DNA of 64,000 nt. It comes from Leptospira sp. Lineage in GTDB: Bacteria > Spirochaetota > Leptospiria > Leptospirales > Leptospiraceae. The notes below the pieces were generated by a model that was not told the DNA's origin, made no database searches, and saw only the letters and a program-made list of their open reading frames with translations. The DNA lies in contig PEQN01000008.1 in the NCBI GenBank assembly GCA_002786225.1, positions 24,262 through 88,261 on the forward strand, given 5' to 3'. Within the stretch, counting starts at the first letter, position 1. Each line of letters starts with the position of its first letter. Of the stretch, positions 54,696-64,000 are shown piece by piece. The position numbers and the translations under genes were made by a program.

Positions 54696-55685
54696 TCAAG
54701 GAACTCCTAAGGTCTCCAGTATCACTTCTATAAGGTTGTCAATGGAGACATCTTCTGCCATTGCCTCATAATTAAGTAGGATTCTATGTCTTAGTATTTC
54801 TTTTGCAAAAATTTGAATATCTTCTGGCAAAACAAAATCCCTTCCTTCTGTTAAAGCTTTAGCCTTAGCAATTTTTAATAGGGCAAGAGAAGCTCTTGGG
54901 CTTGCCCCATGTTTAATAAATGTCTTTGTGTCATTGATCTTGCTCGTTTCAGGGCGCGTTTCACGTACGATTCTTACGATATATTCTTTTAATTTGTCAT
55001 CTATGAAGATTGATTCCGCTAATTCAGAAAATTGGTTTCTATCTTTAGATTTAATAATAGGCCTAAGATTCTTTATTTGAGTTTTGCCATGTTGTTCAAG
55101 GATTCCCAATTCTTGTTCTTCAGATGGATATCCCACCTTAAGCTTTAGCATAAACCTATCCGTCTGAGCCTCTGGTAATTGGTAGGTGCCTTCTTGGTCT
55201 ATAGGATTTTGAGTTGCCAAAACAAAGAAATTTGAATCCAGTTGAAAGGTTTCTTCACCAATGGTCACTAAGCGCTCCTCCATACATTGCAAAAGTGCAG
55301 ATTGTACTTTTGCAGGAGCGCGGTTAATCTCATCGGCAAGAAGTATTCCAGTAAATACAGGTCCTTTTCTTACATCAAAACTTGCCGTCTTAGGATTGAA
55401 AATGGTTGTTCCAGTTAAATCTGCTGGAAGAAGATCAGGGGTAAATTGGATTCTATGAAAATCGGAATCAAGGACTTCAGCGAAAGTTTTGGCTAAAAGA
55501 GTTTTGGCAAGCCCCGGCATTCCTTCTAATAAAACATGTCCTTTCGAAAGTATAGCAAGAAGGATAGCATCTATACTGCTATCCATGCCTGTGATTACTT
55601 TTGCTAATTCAGATTTGGTATTCTTAAGTGTCTCTTGGAGATGTTGAATCTTCTCTTGGGGAATAGCACCTGGTTTATTTTCCAT
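54696..55685 (-). CDS. MoxR-type AAA+ ATPase
   Basis: This 329-aa ATPase has Walker A GMPGLAKTLLAKT, Walker B LLADEINRAP, sensor-1 ATQNP and sensor-2-type helices near the C-terminus. MoxR ATPases act as chaperones for VWA proteins. It is the first gene of the eight-gene moxR-DUF58-batA-batB-batC-batD-htpG run, so the operon promoter should lie upstream in 55686-55715, or further up if the MORN-type lipoprotein gene is included. Confidence 0.92.
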   Translation of the reverse strand: MENKPGAIPQEKIQHLQETLKNTKSELAKVITGMDSSIDAILLAILSKGHVLLEGMPGLAKTLLAKTFAEVLDSDFHRIQFTPDLLPADLTGTTIFNPKTASFDVRKGPVFTGILLADEINRAPAKVQSALLQCMEERLVTIGEETFQLDSNFFVLATQNPIDQEGTYQLPEAQTDRFMLKLKVGYPSEEQELGILEQHGKTQIKNLRPIIKSKDRNQFSELAESIFIDDKLKEYIVRIVRETRPETSKINDTKTFIKHGASPRASLALLKIAKAKALTEGRDFVLPEDIQIFAKEILRHRILLNYEAMAEDVSIDNLIEVILETLGVP

Positions 55686-55715
55686 TTTATAGATTTACCT
55701 ACTTATGAATTCAGA

Positions 55716-57026
55716 TTATTTGCAAGCATTAGCTGTCATAGTCGGTCTTGCTTTTCCTAACATATAGTACATAACAGATCCACTTTCTTTCCAACATCCA
55801 TTCTTTCTGCCTTGTGCATCGGATCCTCCCCTGCCTATTTCTTTACCGCTTACATCATATTCTATTGCATCTTCGGCTGATTTAATTTCTAATCGTTTTT
55901 TCCCATTATCATGATAGTATGTAAATGGAATATCTGGTTTATAGCTATCTTTAATATCACCTGTCTCATCATCTATCATAACCAGAGAAAAGAAAAATTT
56001 CCCTTCTCCGACTTTCTTTCCAGAACGGTCAAAGATTTCAGCAGATTGAAGCATAACCTCATTTGCCATTGTTCCATTATAGCGAAGCTTGCCATCATTG
56101 AAGTAATAAGACCATTTCCCAACTCTAACATGCTTACGATTTCCTTCACCAAAAAGCTTACCATTTGGATAATACTCCTTCCAAAATCCAACTCTTTCGT
56201 ATTTGCTATCGCCTACTCCGTCTTTTCTGGGAGCATAATTTCCCTCAGATTGTACAGCTCCTGATTTATAATAAGTCTTCCATGTACCAACTCTTGCATC
56301 TTCGCGGTTCATTCCTTGAGAAGAGATAGACTTGCCATCATCGAAATAACTTATTTCTTCCCCATCCAAGAGATCATTTTTGTAGTGTACAATTTGTTTT
56401 ATGGTTCCCTTACCAAAATGGTAGTACTTCCATTGGCCATTTTTCTTTCCATCTATGTAATGACCTTCTTCAAGAAGATAACCATCTTTACTTGATTTTA
56501 AATAAAAGGGTCCTTCTTGTTTGTCATCCTTCCAAAAAGTTTCACTCAAGATTTCACCAGTGTTTGCGCTAAAAGTTTTTACAATGCCTTCTCTTTTACC
56601 ATTAACATAAGGAATTTCTGTAATGATTTTTCCTGTTTCAGGGTCTGGTCTCTTCCAGATTCCAACTCTCTTTCCATTCTCATAATTTCCAATTAGATCT
56701 AAAACATTCTTATAGTTTGGATTCTTGAGATCGCCACCATCTTGGAATTGGAGGTATTCCTTCCACTCCCCATTCTTGGGGAAGGATTTAATTTTACCCA
56801 AACCTAGACTTTCCACTTCAGAAGCAGAGCATTCTTTGCCTCCGCAATTTGTAATAACTGGACCTTGGCCTCGTATCAATTTTGTATTACTAAATCTTTC
56901 TATTCGAATATTGGGAGCTTTCATTTCAAAATCAGGAGCATCTTTATCTGCTTCTTTGTTATCAGCGCTAGAGCACTGAATTGCAAATGCTAAGCTTAGA
57001 ATGGAAAATAGGGGAAAAAGTTTCAT
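55716..57026 (-). CDS. MORN/YwqK-type repeat lipoprotein
   Basis: This 436-aa lipoprotein has a signal peptide with lipobox AIQC (Cys19). It contains about ten repeats built on the pattern G-x-W-x-x-Y-x-x-G (for example RVGFWKEYYPNGKLFGEGN, RVGKWSYYFNDGKLRYNG), as in MORN and YwqK-type proteins. These are surface or partner-binding repeat scaffolds; the function is unknown. It overlaps the upstream thioesterase gene by 4 bases and precedes moxR by 30 bases. Confidence 0.8.
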   Translation of the reverse strand: MKLFPLFSILSLAFAIQCSSADNKEADKDAPDFEMKAPNIRIERFSNTKLIRGQGPVITNCGGKECSASEVESLGLGKIKSFPKNGEWKEYLQFQDGGDLKNPNYKNVLDLIGNYENGKRVGIWKRPDPETGKIITEIPYVNGKREGIVKTFSANTGEILSETFWKDDKQEGPFYLKSSKDGYLLEEGHYIDGKKNGQWKYYHFGKGTIKQIVHYKNDLLDGEEISYFDDGKSISSQGMNREDARVGTWKTYYKSGAVQSEGNYAPRKDGVGDSKYERVGFWKEYYPNGKLFGEGNRKHVRVGKWSYYFNDGKLRYNGTMANEVMLQSAEIFDRSGKKVGEGKFFFSLVMIDDETGDIKDSYKPDIPFTYYHDNGKKRLEIKSAEDAIEYDVSGKEIGRGGSDAQGRKNGCWKESGSVMYYMLGKARPTMTANACK

Positions 57027-57577
57027 ACTTGAATATCTCCTGAGATAGATCTATTTTGAATTTTTTGAAAAAGGTGAGACCTTGCTTTTTTGTTAATTTC
57101 TAATTGGTCATAGGATTGGAAATGTTGTCCACCATCTAATTTAGAAATAAAAAATCTTGGAGGCAGTATGTGAAAAGCCCCACTGCCTTTTACATAGGTA
57201 ATTGTTTCATCCAAAGAGGTAAGACTACATTCCAAATGTATTTTTCTTTTTTCTTTATCAATTGGCCAAGCTCGTGCAAGTAATGGTGTCTCAACGGGAG
57301 TAGCTTTGAGAAACTTGTAGGACATTGTGTCCGTCATCACTATGAAACCTAAATGAAAGCATAAGGCTCCCATGGATTCGTCCATGAGAGTCGAAATCAC
57401 CCCGCCATGTCCGTAGTTAGGAGCACCATTGAAGTAGCGTGCAAAATTATATTGGAATCTCACTTCACCCGATTCATCATCAAAGTAATAGTCAGCATGA
57501 AGTCCATGAGGATTATTCTTTCCACAACCGAAACAAGTATCGTGGTGTATTTGGTGTCCATAGATAGAAGGTTTCAT
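57023..57577 (-). CDS. PaaI-type hotdog thioesterase
   Basis: This 184-aa protein has a hotdog fold: a Cys-rich start (CFGCGKNNPHGL), then FNGAPNYGHGGVISTLMDESMG, the PaaI-family catalytic helix region with His and Asp-Glu (HGG...DE). The length and motif fit acyl-CoA thioesterases. The substrate is unknown. Its 3' end overlaps the MORN lipoprotein start by 4 bases. Confidence 0.85.
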   Translation of the reverse strand: MKPSIYGHQIHHDTCFGCGKNNPHGLHADYYFDDESGEVRFQYNFARYFNGAPNYGHGGVISTLMDESMGALCFHLGFIVMTDTMSYKFLKATPVETPLLARAWPIDKEKRKIHLECSLTSLDETITYVKGSGAFHILPPRFFISKLDGGQHFQSYDQLEINKKARSHLFQKIQNRSISGDIQV

Positions 57578-57690
57578 AAAATTTCCGTATTTGCAAGTAA
57601 AGTAAACTATCTAAATCAAGACAATCGAAACTAGGGGGTCAATTCCTTTAATTTCAATGATTTACTAAACTATGTGAAGCTCTAAAAAAA

Positions 57691-57739
57691 GGACTAATCA
57701 GAATCAGAATCATAATCTTATTCGATTTTGGCTTAGTCC
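57691..57739. terminator. Probable terminator downstream of the methyltransferase gene
   Basis: GGACTAA (57691-57697) and TTAGTCC (57733-57739) pair perfectly with A-rich and T-rich flanks on the outside. The loop is long (35 bases). It lies after the end of the CFA-synthase-like gene. Confidence 0.45.
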
Positions 57740-57754
57740 CTTCCCTTTTAAATT

Positions 57755-58783
57755 TTATTTAACACTAAATAGGTAGTGGCTAACTAACCACTCATTTCCG
57801 TTGTCATAGCCAAATAGCTCAGCACAGGACATGAAAAATACCTTCCAATAAACCCACCACTTTGTTGCTTGGTCAGCACCATAAGTTTCTGCAAATATTT
57901 TTTTGATAGCTTCTTCATTTTTATACATATTTGCAAGCCAAGCTTCACTTGTCTTTTGGTAGTGAGTTCCGCTTAAGCGCCAGTGATTTTCGATTTTAAA
58001 ATCTTTCTGGAAATACAAGAAGAGGTCATCCGATGGCATTTGACCTCCCGTGAAAAAATACTTTGCCATCCAATCGGTTTCATCAACTACCTCGAAGGGA
58101 TAAGCGAAAGTTTTGTGGGTAAAGATATGTATGAAAAATTTTCCTTTTGGTTTGAGGAAGGTTGATAGTTTCTCAAAAAGCATTTCATAGTTTTTCATGT
58201 GCTCTAACATCTCTACAGAAATAATTCTATCAAATTTCTTACTTGTTTTGAAAATATTCATATCTTGTGTAAGGATTTCAAGATTTTTGAGACCTCTCTT
58301 CTTCGCTTCAGAATCAATAAATTGCTTCTGAGTCTTGGAATTCGAAACACCTGTAATCTTACATTTCGGATACTTTTCAGCAAGAGTCAGAGAAACTGAT
58401 CCCCAACCACAACCCAAATCCAAAACAGCCATTCCATCTTTTATCTCTGCTCTTTCAAAACTCAGATTCAACATTGCATCTTCTGATTCAGCGAAACTTG
58501 TGTTCTCATTTGGCCAGTAACCAGAACTATACTTCATTCTGTGCCCCATCACATACTTATAAAATTCACTTGGAACTTCATAATGTTGCTCATTTGCAGC
58601 TTCTGTGTGAACAGCTATAGGAGATTTTTTTAGAGATTGTATATAGGCCAATTTATGTTCTAACTGTTCGCTTAAATTTGCCTTAGTCTCTTGCTTCAAT
58701 CTTAGTTTAACAAGTTGTCTGATTCTAAATCGAATCAACCAATCGGGGAAAATATCTTTTTCTAGGGTCTGAATAACGTTCAA
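57755..58783 (-). CDS. Cyclopropane-fatty-acid synthase-like methyltransferase
   Basis: This 342-aa SAM-dependent methyltransferase has motif I VLDLGCGWGSVSL (about residues 120-132), GVSNSKTQKQF and FDRIISVEMLEHM, the typical CFA/MMA-synthase pattern, and the upstream HYEVPSEFYKYVMGHRMKYSSGYW motif (about 67-89). The family modifies membrane phospholipid acyl chains; the specific reaction here is not known. There is no membrane span. Confidence 0.88.
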   Translation of the reverse strand: MNVIQTLEKDIFPDWLIRFRIRQLVKLRLKQETKANLSEQLEHKLAYIQSLKKSPIAVHTEAANEQHYEVPSEFYKYVMGHRMKYSSGYWPNENTSFAESEDAMLNLSFERAEIKDGMAVLDLGCGWGSVSLTLAEKYPKCKITGVSNSKTQKQFIDSEAKKRGLKNLEILTQDMNIFKTSKKFDRIISVEMLEHMKNYEMLFEKLSTFLKPKGKFFIHIFTHKTFAYPFEVVDETDWMAKYFFTGGQMPSDDLFLYFQKDFKIENHWRLSGTHYQKTSEAWLANMYKNEEAIKKIFAETYGADQATKWWVYWKVFFMSCAELFGYDNGNEWLVSHYLFSVK

Positions 58784-58844
58784 AAAACGGTTCTCCTGTT
58801 TTTTTTTATGGAAATTTATCGCTCGTAACCTAACGTATTGCTTT

Positions 58845-61058
58845 ATGAGGTATTTCTTTATAATTTTACTTGTGCTTTTCTCCCAAGGAATTTTAGCTCA
58901 AGAACTTATAAACCTTCGAGACCAGCCTGTCCTGGTTCGAGAAGGATTTGATCCTCAAAGTATCTTACCATCCAAGGATAAATTTTTCCAAACTTCCGAT
59001 TGGATTTCCATAGACAGGAAGTCAGAAGGAAATACTTCTCTAGCTGTCAAACTAATTCCTCAATTACAGCCTGAATCACGAACGATCTTTTCTTTAGACG
59101 ATTCCCAGGAGCAAACTTACTCTTTTCTTTTTCAATTTCATTTGGATGAGCAGATTTATGATCATTCTGAATCCTTTGCGATTCTACTGAGTACGATCGG
59201 ATCCAGATGGGTAGTGTTTATGAATGGGGTAATGGTTGCAGACCAATCTCAGGCAGATTATGATCATACTCGTTTTAATGAAATCGTTCCTATCCCCAAA
59301 TCCTCACTCGTTTTAGGAAAAAATCACTTGGTTTTTAAAATTATAGGTTCTAAGAGTAATTATTTAGTCGGTTTTAATAATGGTGAAGCTTATTATTTTG
59401 GAGATTTTGCATCTATAGCCAAACAACAGTCCGAGGCTTTCGTTCTAATTGTTATTACAATTTATTTCTTAATTGGATTCTTTCATCTATTTCTTTTTGC
59501 TAAGCTCAAATATGGATACCATAATTTATACTTTGGCTTCTTTACTCTTAGCCTCTCTCTTTTCATCTTTTCGAGGACTAATTTAATCACACTCTATTGT
59601 TATGATTTTGGGAAAGTTCATAGATTGATGACTATTCTATTTTATTTGATGCCGATCTTTGGGATTTTATTTTTTAGATCTTTATTCAATGAAAGATTAA
59701 AGATTTTTGATAAAATTCTTATCCCACTTAATTTATGCTTGGCGCTAGGTTGTCTGCTCTTTTCATCCTCTTGGATATATGATACAGTTTATACTTATAT
59801 CTATTTCTTAGTTGTTTTCTCATTTTATATTTTAATTATTGGAGTGTCTTCATACTTTCTTAGAGATTTGAATTCGAATGCTGCAAGCTTAAATCTACCT
59901 ATTTATAACATCAAAGTAATCTACAGAACCATTTTTAAGAGTCTCTCAGGGAATGTATTCTTAGGTAATATAATTTTTATTTTAATTTTGATCTATGATT
60001 CTTATGATATAACCTATAAACACCAAGGAATGTTCATTACACAATACGGATTTTTGATTTTTGTTATTGTCATTGCCTATTCATTATCTAACCGTTTTAT
60101 AAATTTATTCAATAAGAACGAGTCTCTTAATATAGAGCTAGAAGATAAAATAAGCGAAATTGAATATGCAAACCAAAAATATAGATTCATAGTTGATGGG
60201 ACTAATGATCTTTTATTTATTTTGGACAATGATTATGCGGTAAGATCTATGAATCATGCAGGTAAAAAGTTTTTTGGGACTAAACCTGAAAATATTCTAG
60301 GAAAGAATTTTCTCGAACTTATATATACAACACCTAACGATAAGGTCATTTTGACTCAATTAGTCAAAGAAAATCTGAATTCTCTGACTCATGTTGGCAA
60401 GCAAACAAGATTTAGGGCAAGAATCAAAACTTCAAGAATGCATGAACCTCTTGAATTGCTTTTCCATATTGAAGCAGTGGATACAAGAGGTCATTTGGAA
60501 TTCATAGGTAAAGCTTCGAGAACCTTTGATGATACTATAGCCTCACAGATCCTTTCTGAAACACAAATCTACCAAATAGATAATTTCATAATTATGGCAG
60601 ATGAGTTAAGCCTAAGGCTGGTAAAGGTTCTCTCGAAAAGGCTACCTGATTATAAAGTTGAGGCGGTTCGAACAGGACTTAGAGAAATTTTAGTGAATTC
60701 TATAGAACATGGGAATCTCGCGATTACCTATGAAGAAAAAACAGAGTATCTTAGGCAGGGTAATTATCTAGAGTTAATTCAAAATCGCCAGAAGGATCCA
60801 ATTTATGGTAAAAGAAAAATTATCGTTGAATATACATTAAATGATAAAGAGGTAAAATACAGAGTCACAGATGAAGGAAATGGATTCAGTTACAAAGAAC
60901 TTCAGAAAAAATCACTTGATACAGAACAAGTTCGAGAGCATGGTCGAGGGATTATGCTTGCCGAAAGTATTTTCGACAAGGTTGAATACAATAATGTAGG
61001 AAATTCAGTGCTACTTACTATTATTTTCGAGGAAACCAAGGAAAGAAAGAATTCGTAG
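58845..61058 (+). CDS. 7TMR-DISM sensor with PAS and HATPase domains
   Basis: This 737-aa protein has a signal peptide, an extracytoplasmic beta-domain (about residues 20-180) typical of 7TMR-DISM proteins, seven spans (185-400), a PAS domain (about 440-550: FIVDGTNDLLFILDNDYAV) and a C-terminal GHKL ATPase domain (LREILVNSIEHGN, DEGNGFSY, EHGRGIMLAE). No phospho-accepting His box with an H-E/D-type motif is visible, so it may act as an RsbW-like serine kinase/anti-sigma or a bound ATPase rather than a classic histidine kinase. Its 3' end overlaps the convergent DUF1295 gene by 38 bp. Confidence 0.82.
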   Translation: MRYFFIILLVLFSQGILAQELINLRDQPVLVREGFDPQSILPSKDKFFQTSDWISIDRKSEGNTSLAVKLIPQLQPESRTIFSLDDSQEQTYSFLFQFHLDEQIYDHSESFAILLSTIGSRWVVFMNGVMVADQSQADYDHTRFNEIVPIPKSSLVLGKNHLVFKIIGSKSNYLVGFNNGEAYYFGDFASIAKQQSEAFVLIVITIYFLIGFFHLFLFAKLKYGYHNLYFGFFTLSLSLFIFSRTNLITLYCYDFGKVHRLMTILFYLMPIFGILFFRSLFNERLKIFDKILIPLNLCLALGCLLFSSSWIYDTVYTYIYFLVVFSFYILIIGVSSYFLRDLNSNAASLNLPIYNIKVIYRTIFKSLSGNVFLGNIIFILILIYDSYDITYKHQGMFITQYGFLIFVIVIAYSLSNRFINLFNKNESLNIELEDKISEIEYANQKYRFIVDGTNDLLFILDNDYAVRSMNHAGKKFFGTKPENILGKNFLELIYTTPNDKVILTQLVKENLNSLTHVGKQTRFRARIKTSRMHEPLELLFHIEAVDTRGHLEFIGKASRTFDDTIASQILSETQIYQIDNFIIMADELSLRLVKVLSKRLPDYKVEAVRTGLREILVNSIEHGNLAITYEEKTEYLRQGNYLELIQNRQKDPIYGKRKIIVEYTLNDKEVKYRVTDEGNGFSYKELQKKSLDTEQVREHGRGIMLAESIFDKVEYNNVGNSVLLTIIFEETKERKNS

Positions 61059-61812
61059 TCCTTTGGTATTCCCTAAATTTATCACCCTTAGAGAGCAGAG
61101 AAAATTTTTCAGCAAATGGAACTCCTGTTACATGAACAAGCAGAATATACATAAAAATCGCAGGAAGAATTCCCAACCAATGGTATTGAGCAGCATAGAT
61201 GGATAGTCCTAACCAAATCATCCATTCGAAGAAATAATTCGGATGTCTGGAAAATTTCCAAAGACCAAGCTTACAAACCTCACCCTTATTTTTAGGATTT
61301 TTGATGAAAGAGGATAGTTGTTGGTCAGCGACGGTTTCACCTATTTCACCAATAAAGAAGAGAAGGATACCAGCTATACCTAAGATAGGATAATTTGAGC
61401 TAGGCGAAAGAAAAACAACCAAGAATGGAGCAGTAAGGATTAAAGCAAGTAGACCTTGGAATAAAAACACATTTGTAAAGAATTTGCTATGGACCTTTTC
61501 TCCATAATCCTTTCGGAAAGAATTGTATCTTTTATCTTCAGCATGACCTGGTAAAATCCTCGTTAAGAACAAAAAGATAGATAGTCTTAGCCCCCAAAGA
61601 GTAACAAGAAGGACAAAAACTAAAGAACCCCATTCTAATTCGAAATGATTTTTAACAAAATAATAGGTAAAAAGAATAAAAAGAATTACAAGTCCCCAAC
61701 CTACATCAATAACAGCATAGTTGTTTCTGATTTTTCCCCAAAACCAAAATACAATCATAGTACTTAGAGTAACAAAAAAAGCGGGTAAAAAATAAGAAAG
61801 AATAGGTTCCAT
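61021..61812 (-). CDS. DUF1295 (steroid 5-alpha-reductase-like) membrane enzyme
   Basis: This 263-aa protein has about six membrane spans. FWGKIRNNYAVIDVGWGL and the C-terminal segment LWKFSRHPNYFFEWMIWLGL (about residues 180-200) match the DUF1295/steroid reductase-like family, which acts on lipids using a reduced cofactor. The specific substrate is unknown. It overlaps the 3' end of the sensor gene. Confidence 0.85.
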   Translation of the reverse strand: MEPILSYFLPAFFVTLSTMIVFWFWGKIRNNYAVIDVGWGLVILFILFTYYFVKNHFELEWGSLVFVLLVTLWGLRLSIFLFLTRILPGHAEDKRYNSFRKDYGEKVHSKFFTNVFLFQGLLALILTAPFLVVFLSPSSNYPILGIAGILLFFIGEIGETVADQQLSSFIKNPKNKGEVCKLGLWKFSRHPNYFFEWMIWLGLSIYAAQYHWLGILPAIFMYILLVHVTGVPFAEKFSLLSKGDKFREYQRTTNSFFPWFPRK

Positions 61813-61855
61813 TTATATTTCCTTAGTGAATATGAAGTTTAGACTTCCAATTCAA

Positions 61856-63073
61856 TTAGAAAGTAAACAAAGATTGGAATCCTCTATAAGTTACAAGAAA
61901 AGTTCCTATACTTGAGCCTAATTGCGGAAGCATGAAAACCAAAAATATTCTTATAACCCTATTCTTCCAATATCCGCCTAAGGTTTCGGAATCAGTTGCA
62001 ATTTGTTCAAAGTCCTCTGCTGTTGGCTTACGAAACCATGATTCTGAAAGTGCAGCAACCCAACCTGGTTTTAATATAGGATTGAAATTGCCCAAAGGAG
62101 CTGTAATCACAGCAAGCAAAAAAGAAATTGGGTGTGCAAGTGCGATCAAAGCACCAATTCCAGCTAGAGAAGATTTAACCACTATCCAAGACCAGATTAA
62201 ATCCGTTCCAACTTTGGTGCCTCCTTTCCAAAATGCAAAAGAAAATAAACAAACAAAAAGCATAGGAATCAGAAATACTTTAGATCTGTCCCAAAGACTT
62301 CGTTTAGGAATTTCATCTAATTTATCAATAGGTTCATCTTCTTCAATGTGATTCATAATTCCATTTAAATGACCTGCCCCTACGACAGCTAATAGCTTCT
62401 TAGAAGAAAGCGATGCTTCTCGTATTTTCTGAGAGAGATAAATATCTCTTTCGTCTATGATCACTTCTTTTACGGGATTATATCTAGATGGAATTTGAGA
62501 AAAAAGATCGGAAAGAACATCCTCACTTTTCATCTCTTCAATCTTTTCTTGAGTAACATCTTCTTTAACAAAAAGAGATGTTACCAATGCACTCAGTAGG
62601 TACATTTTCGAAAAAGCACTTACATTCCCCCAGGCTCGCTTTAATGTTGTTTGAATCTCACGATCTATGGGAATTACCCTAGCCCCAATTGCTTCTCCAG
62701 ATTCTATTGCAGCTTTCAATTCATCACCAGGACGGATTTTTCCTTGTCCCATTTTCTTCTGAAAAGAAGAAAGTATCAAGGATGATAGGAGTAGAAACAT
62801 CTTTCTTTCTTTGAAAACTTTAAATACATCTAACTTTTTAAAGTATTCTGGATCTCGTATGGAGCGAATCCGAGAGTTACATAGCTCTACACAAACAGTA
62901 TCCGGTTTGATTTCCTTACTTAAACGTTGAACTTCACGCACACTTTCTTCGCTTATATGAGCGGTTCCTAATATGGTTACTTCACAATTGCCTAATAGAA
63001 TATGGCGGATAGGTTCATTTGATAATATTACTTTTTTATTTTTTTTTGTTGAACTCATATGCCTTAAGATCAT
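61856..63073 (-). CDS. TraB/PrgY-family protein
   Basis: This 405-aa protein has the TraB-family core: VTILGTAHISEESVREVQ (about residues 35-52), TVCVELCNSRI, and later DERDIYLSQKIREA and AVVGAGHLNGIM. C-terminal membrane spans (about 275-395) follow. In other bacteria such proteins inhibit pheromone signalling or act as putative peptidases; the function here is unclear. The start at 63073 or the ATG at 63058 (preceded by AAGG) are both possible. Confidence 0.8.
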   Translation of the reverse strand: MILRHMSSTKKNKKVILSNEPIRHILLGNCEVTILGTAHISEESVREVQRLSKEIKPDTVCVELCNSRIRSIRDPEYFKKLDVFKVFKERKMFLLLSSLILSSFQKKMGQGKIRPGDELKAAIESGEAIGARVIPIDREIQTTLKRAWGNVSAFSKMYLLSALVTSLFVKEDVTQEKIEEMKSEDVLSDLFSQIPSRYNPVKEVIIDERDIYLSQKIREASLSSKKLLAVVGAGHLNGIMNHIEEDEPIDKLDEIPKRSLWDRSKVFLIPMLFVCLFSFAFWKGGTKVGTDLIWSWIVVKSSLAGIGALIALAHPISFLLAVITAPLGNFNPILKPGWVAALSESWFRKPTAEDFEQIATDSETLGGYWKNRVIRIFLVFMLPQLGSSIGTFLVTYRGFQSLFTF

Positions 63074-63140
63074 TCTCGAAAGAGAGAATTCCTTATTTTT
63101 ATACTACTTTTAGGATGATTCAAATTCAAACCATCACAAT

Positions 63141-63647
63141 ATGCTCGGTAAACTGGATAAAATAATCAATGTAGGAATTGCCGATCTCAAGGTTGGCAAG
63201 AGTCCTGAAGTCTTACGAACCACTTTAGGCTCATGTATTGGGATAGTTTTCTACAATCCAGAGAAACAAATTGGTGCCCTTTCTCATATAATGTTAGCCA
63301 AAGATCCAACTGGTAAAGATTTAGGAAAGAATCCTCTCAAATACGGAGAGACAGCATTACCTCTACTTGTCAAAGCTATGGAAGAACAAGGTTGCTCTCT
63401 TGGTACTTACAGTGCTCGAATTTTTGGTGGTGCCTCCATGTTCAAAGGTATTAATTCTAGTTTTTTGCAAAATATTGGGGAACAGAATATTCTTATTGTA
63501 AAAGAATATTTAAAATCGGTAAATATTCCTATTTTAGTTGAAGATATTGCCGGTCATGATGGCCGAACAATTAGTTTATATTTAGATGATGGTAGAGTTC
63601 TGTTAAAGAAATCAGGATCGGAGAAATACCTTTACAAGGTAAAATAA
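63141..63647 (+). CDS. cheD: Chemoreceptor glutamine deamidase CheD
   Basis: This 168-aa enzyme deamidates glutamines of chemoreceptors. The catalytic Cys32 (TTLGSCIGI) and His49 (ALSHIML) match known CheD residues, and the C-terminal [16 protein letters not shown] is typical. It is followed by an HDOD gene 3 bases downstream on the same strand. It is the first chemotaxis gene seen in this window. Confidence 0.93.
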   Translation: MLGKLDKIINVGIADLKVGKSPEVLRTTLGSCIGIVFYNPEKQIGALSHIMLAKDPTGKDLGKNPLKYGETALPLLVKAMEEQGCSLGTYSARIFGGASMFKGINSSFLQNIGEQNILIVKEYLKSVNIPILVEDIAGHDGRTISLYLDDGRVLLKKSGSEKYLYKVK

Positions 63648-63650
63648 CTT

Positions 63651-64000
63651 ATGAAAGATAAGATTGACGAAATTCTTAAAGATGTAAATAAGTTACCTGT
63701 AATCTCTTCGGTAGTTACTAAAGTAATACAGATGGTCCAGAATCCTGATGTGAATATCCAGGAGCTCTCAACAGAAATATCCAAAGACCCAGCAATCACT
63801 GCCTCTGTAATTAAGCTTTCGAATTCAGCTTATTACAGAGCATCCAAACCAGTTAGAACAGTTTCAGAAGCCCTAATGACTCTCGGTACAAAAACTGTCA
63901 AAGAAATCATTTTATTAACAGCTGCTAAAGGTATACTAAAGAAAGATCTGCCTGGTTATCAAATCGAGGCTGACCAACTTTGGCTTCAAAGTTTGGTAGT
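63651..64000 (+). CDS. HDOD-domain protein, N-terminal fragment cut by window edge
   Basis: An ATG at 63651 opens a frame of 116 codons that runs off the window. The translation opens with [30 protein letters not shown] (quoted in parts), then [19 protein letters not shown] and [18 protein letters not shown], the HDOD signature. HDOD proteins are signalling or regulatory modules. It lies 3 bases after cheD, so it is in one operon with it. Confidence 0.85.
   Translation, partial: MKDKIDEILKDVNKLPVISSVVTKVIQMVQNPDVNIQELSTEISKDPAITASVIKLSNSAYYRASKPVRTVSEALMTLGTKTVKEIILLTAAKGILKKDLPGYQIEADQLWLQSLV

Overview
The window looks like a chromosomal segment of a spirochaete of the genus Leptospira or a close relative. 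The evidence is the AT-rich sequence, dense minus-strand operons, many Leptospira-style lipoproteins (lipoboxes such as LTGC, FNC, IQC, SLFC), a Cys-rich secreted protein, a lysine 2,3-aminomutase-like gene divergent from efp, and a moxR-DUF58-batA/B/C/D-htpG operon. The genus is inferred from gene content, not from a marker alignment. No rRNA, tRNA or CRISPR array was recognised.

Layout. 1-9.4 kb is mostly housekeeping: a cut-off exported protein, apt, a Cys-rich protein coupled to a GT39-type glycosyltransferase, a TetR regulator with a clear palindromic operator, a nucleotidyltransferase, an EpmB/KamA-like radical SAM enzyme divergent from efp, mtnB and an M61 peptidase. 9.4-9.75 kb holds a gene-free stretch with nested inverted repeats that look like a structured RNA. 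9.75-23.8 kb has a DedA/VTT-ATP-grasp fusion, a DinB-like protein, an ECF sigma factor with an NrsF-like membrane anti-sigma, a class III adenylate cyclase, a hydrolase, htpX, an NCS2-like permease with an SspB-like gene, a WbpM-like sugar dehydratase, a STAS/zinc-ribbon protein and thiC.

23.8-37.5 kb is an accessory region. It has palindromic repeat modules in at least two composite copies. A DUF1016-SNase-like gene is split by a 108-bp in-frame palindromic insertion carrying one stop codon. Next come a one-protein (type IIG-like) restriction-modification enzyme and an FRG-domain partner, a YCII protein with a TetR regulator, two gene remnants, and a compact minus-strand run (155 aa, 93 aa, TIGR04255-like, 149 aa, DUF7689-like). 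A small membrane protein and a lipoprotein with an A8-tract frameshift complete it. This is the most likely place for a poorly described, possibly defence-related, system.

37.7-64 kb returns to core functions: lipoproteins, an NlpC/P60-like enzyme, gltBD (ammonia assimilation), a DUF5683-like membrane protein, the eight-gene moxR-bat-htpG operon, a MORN/YwqK-like lipoprotein, a PaaI-type thioesterase, a CFA-synthase-like methyltransferase, a 7TMR-DISM/PAS/HATPase sensor, a DUF1295 membrane enzyme, a TraB-family protein, cheD, and the start of an HDOD protein cut by the window edge.
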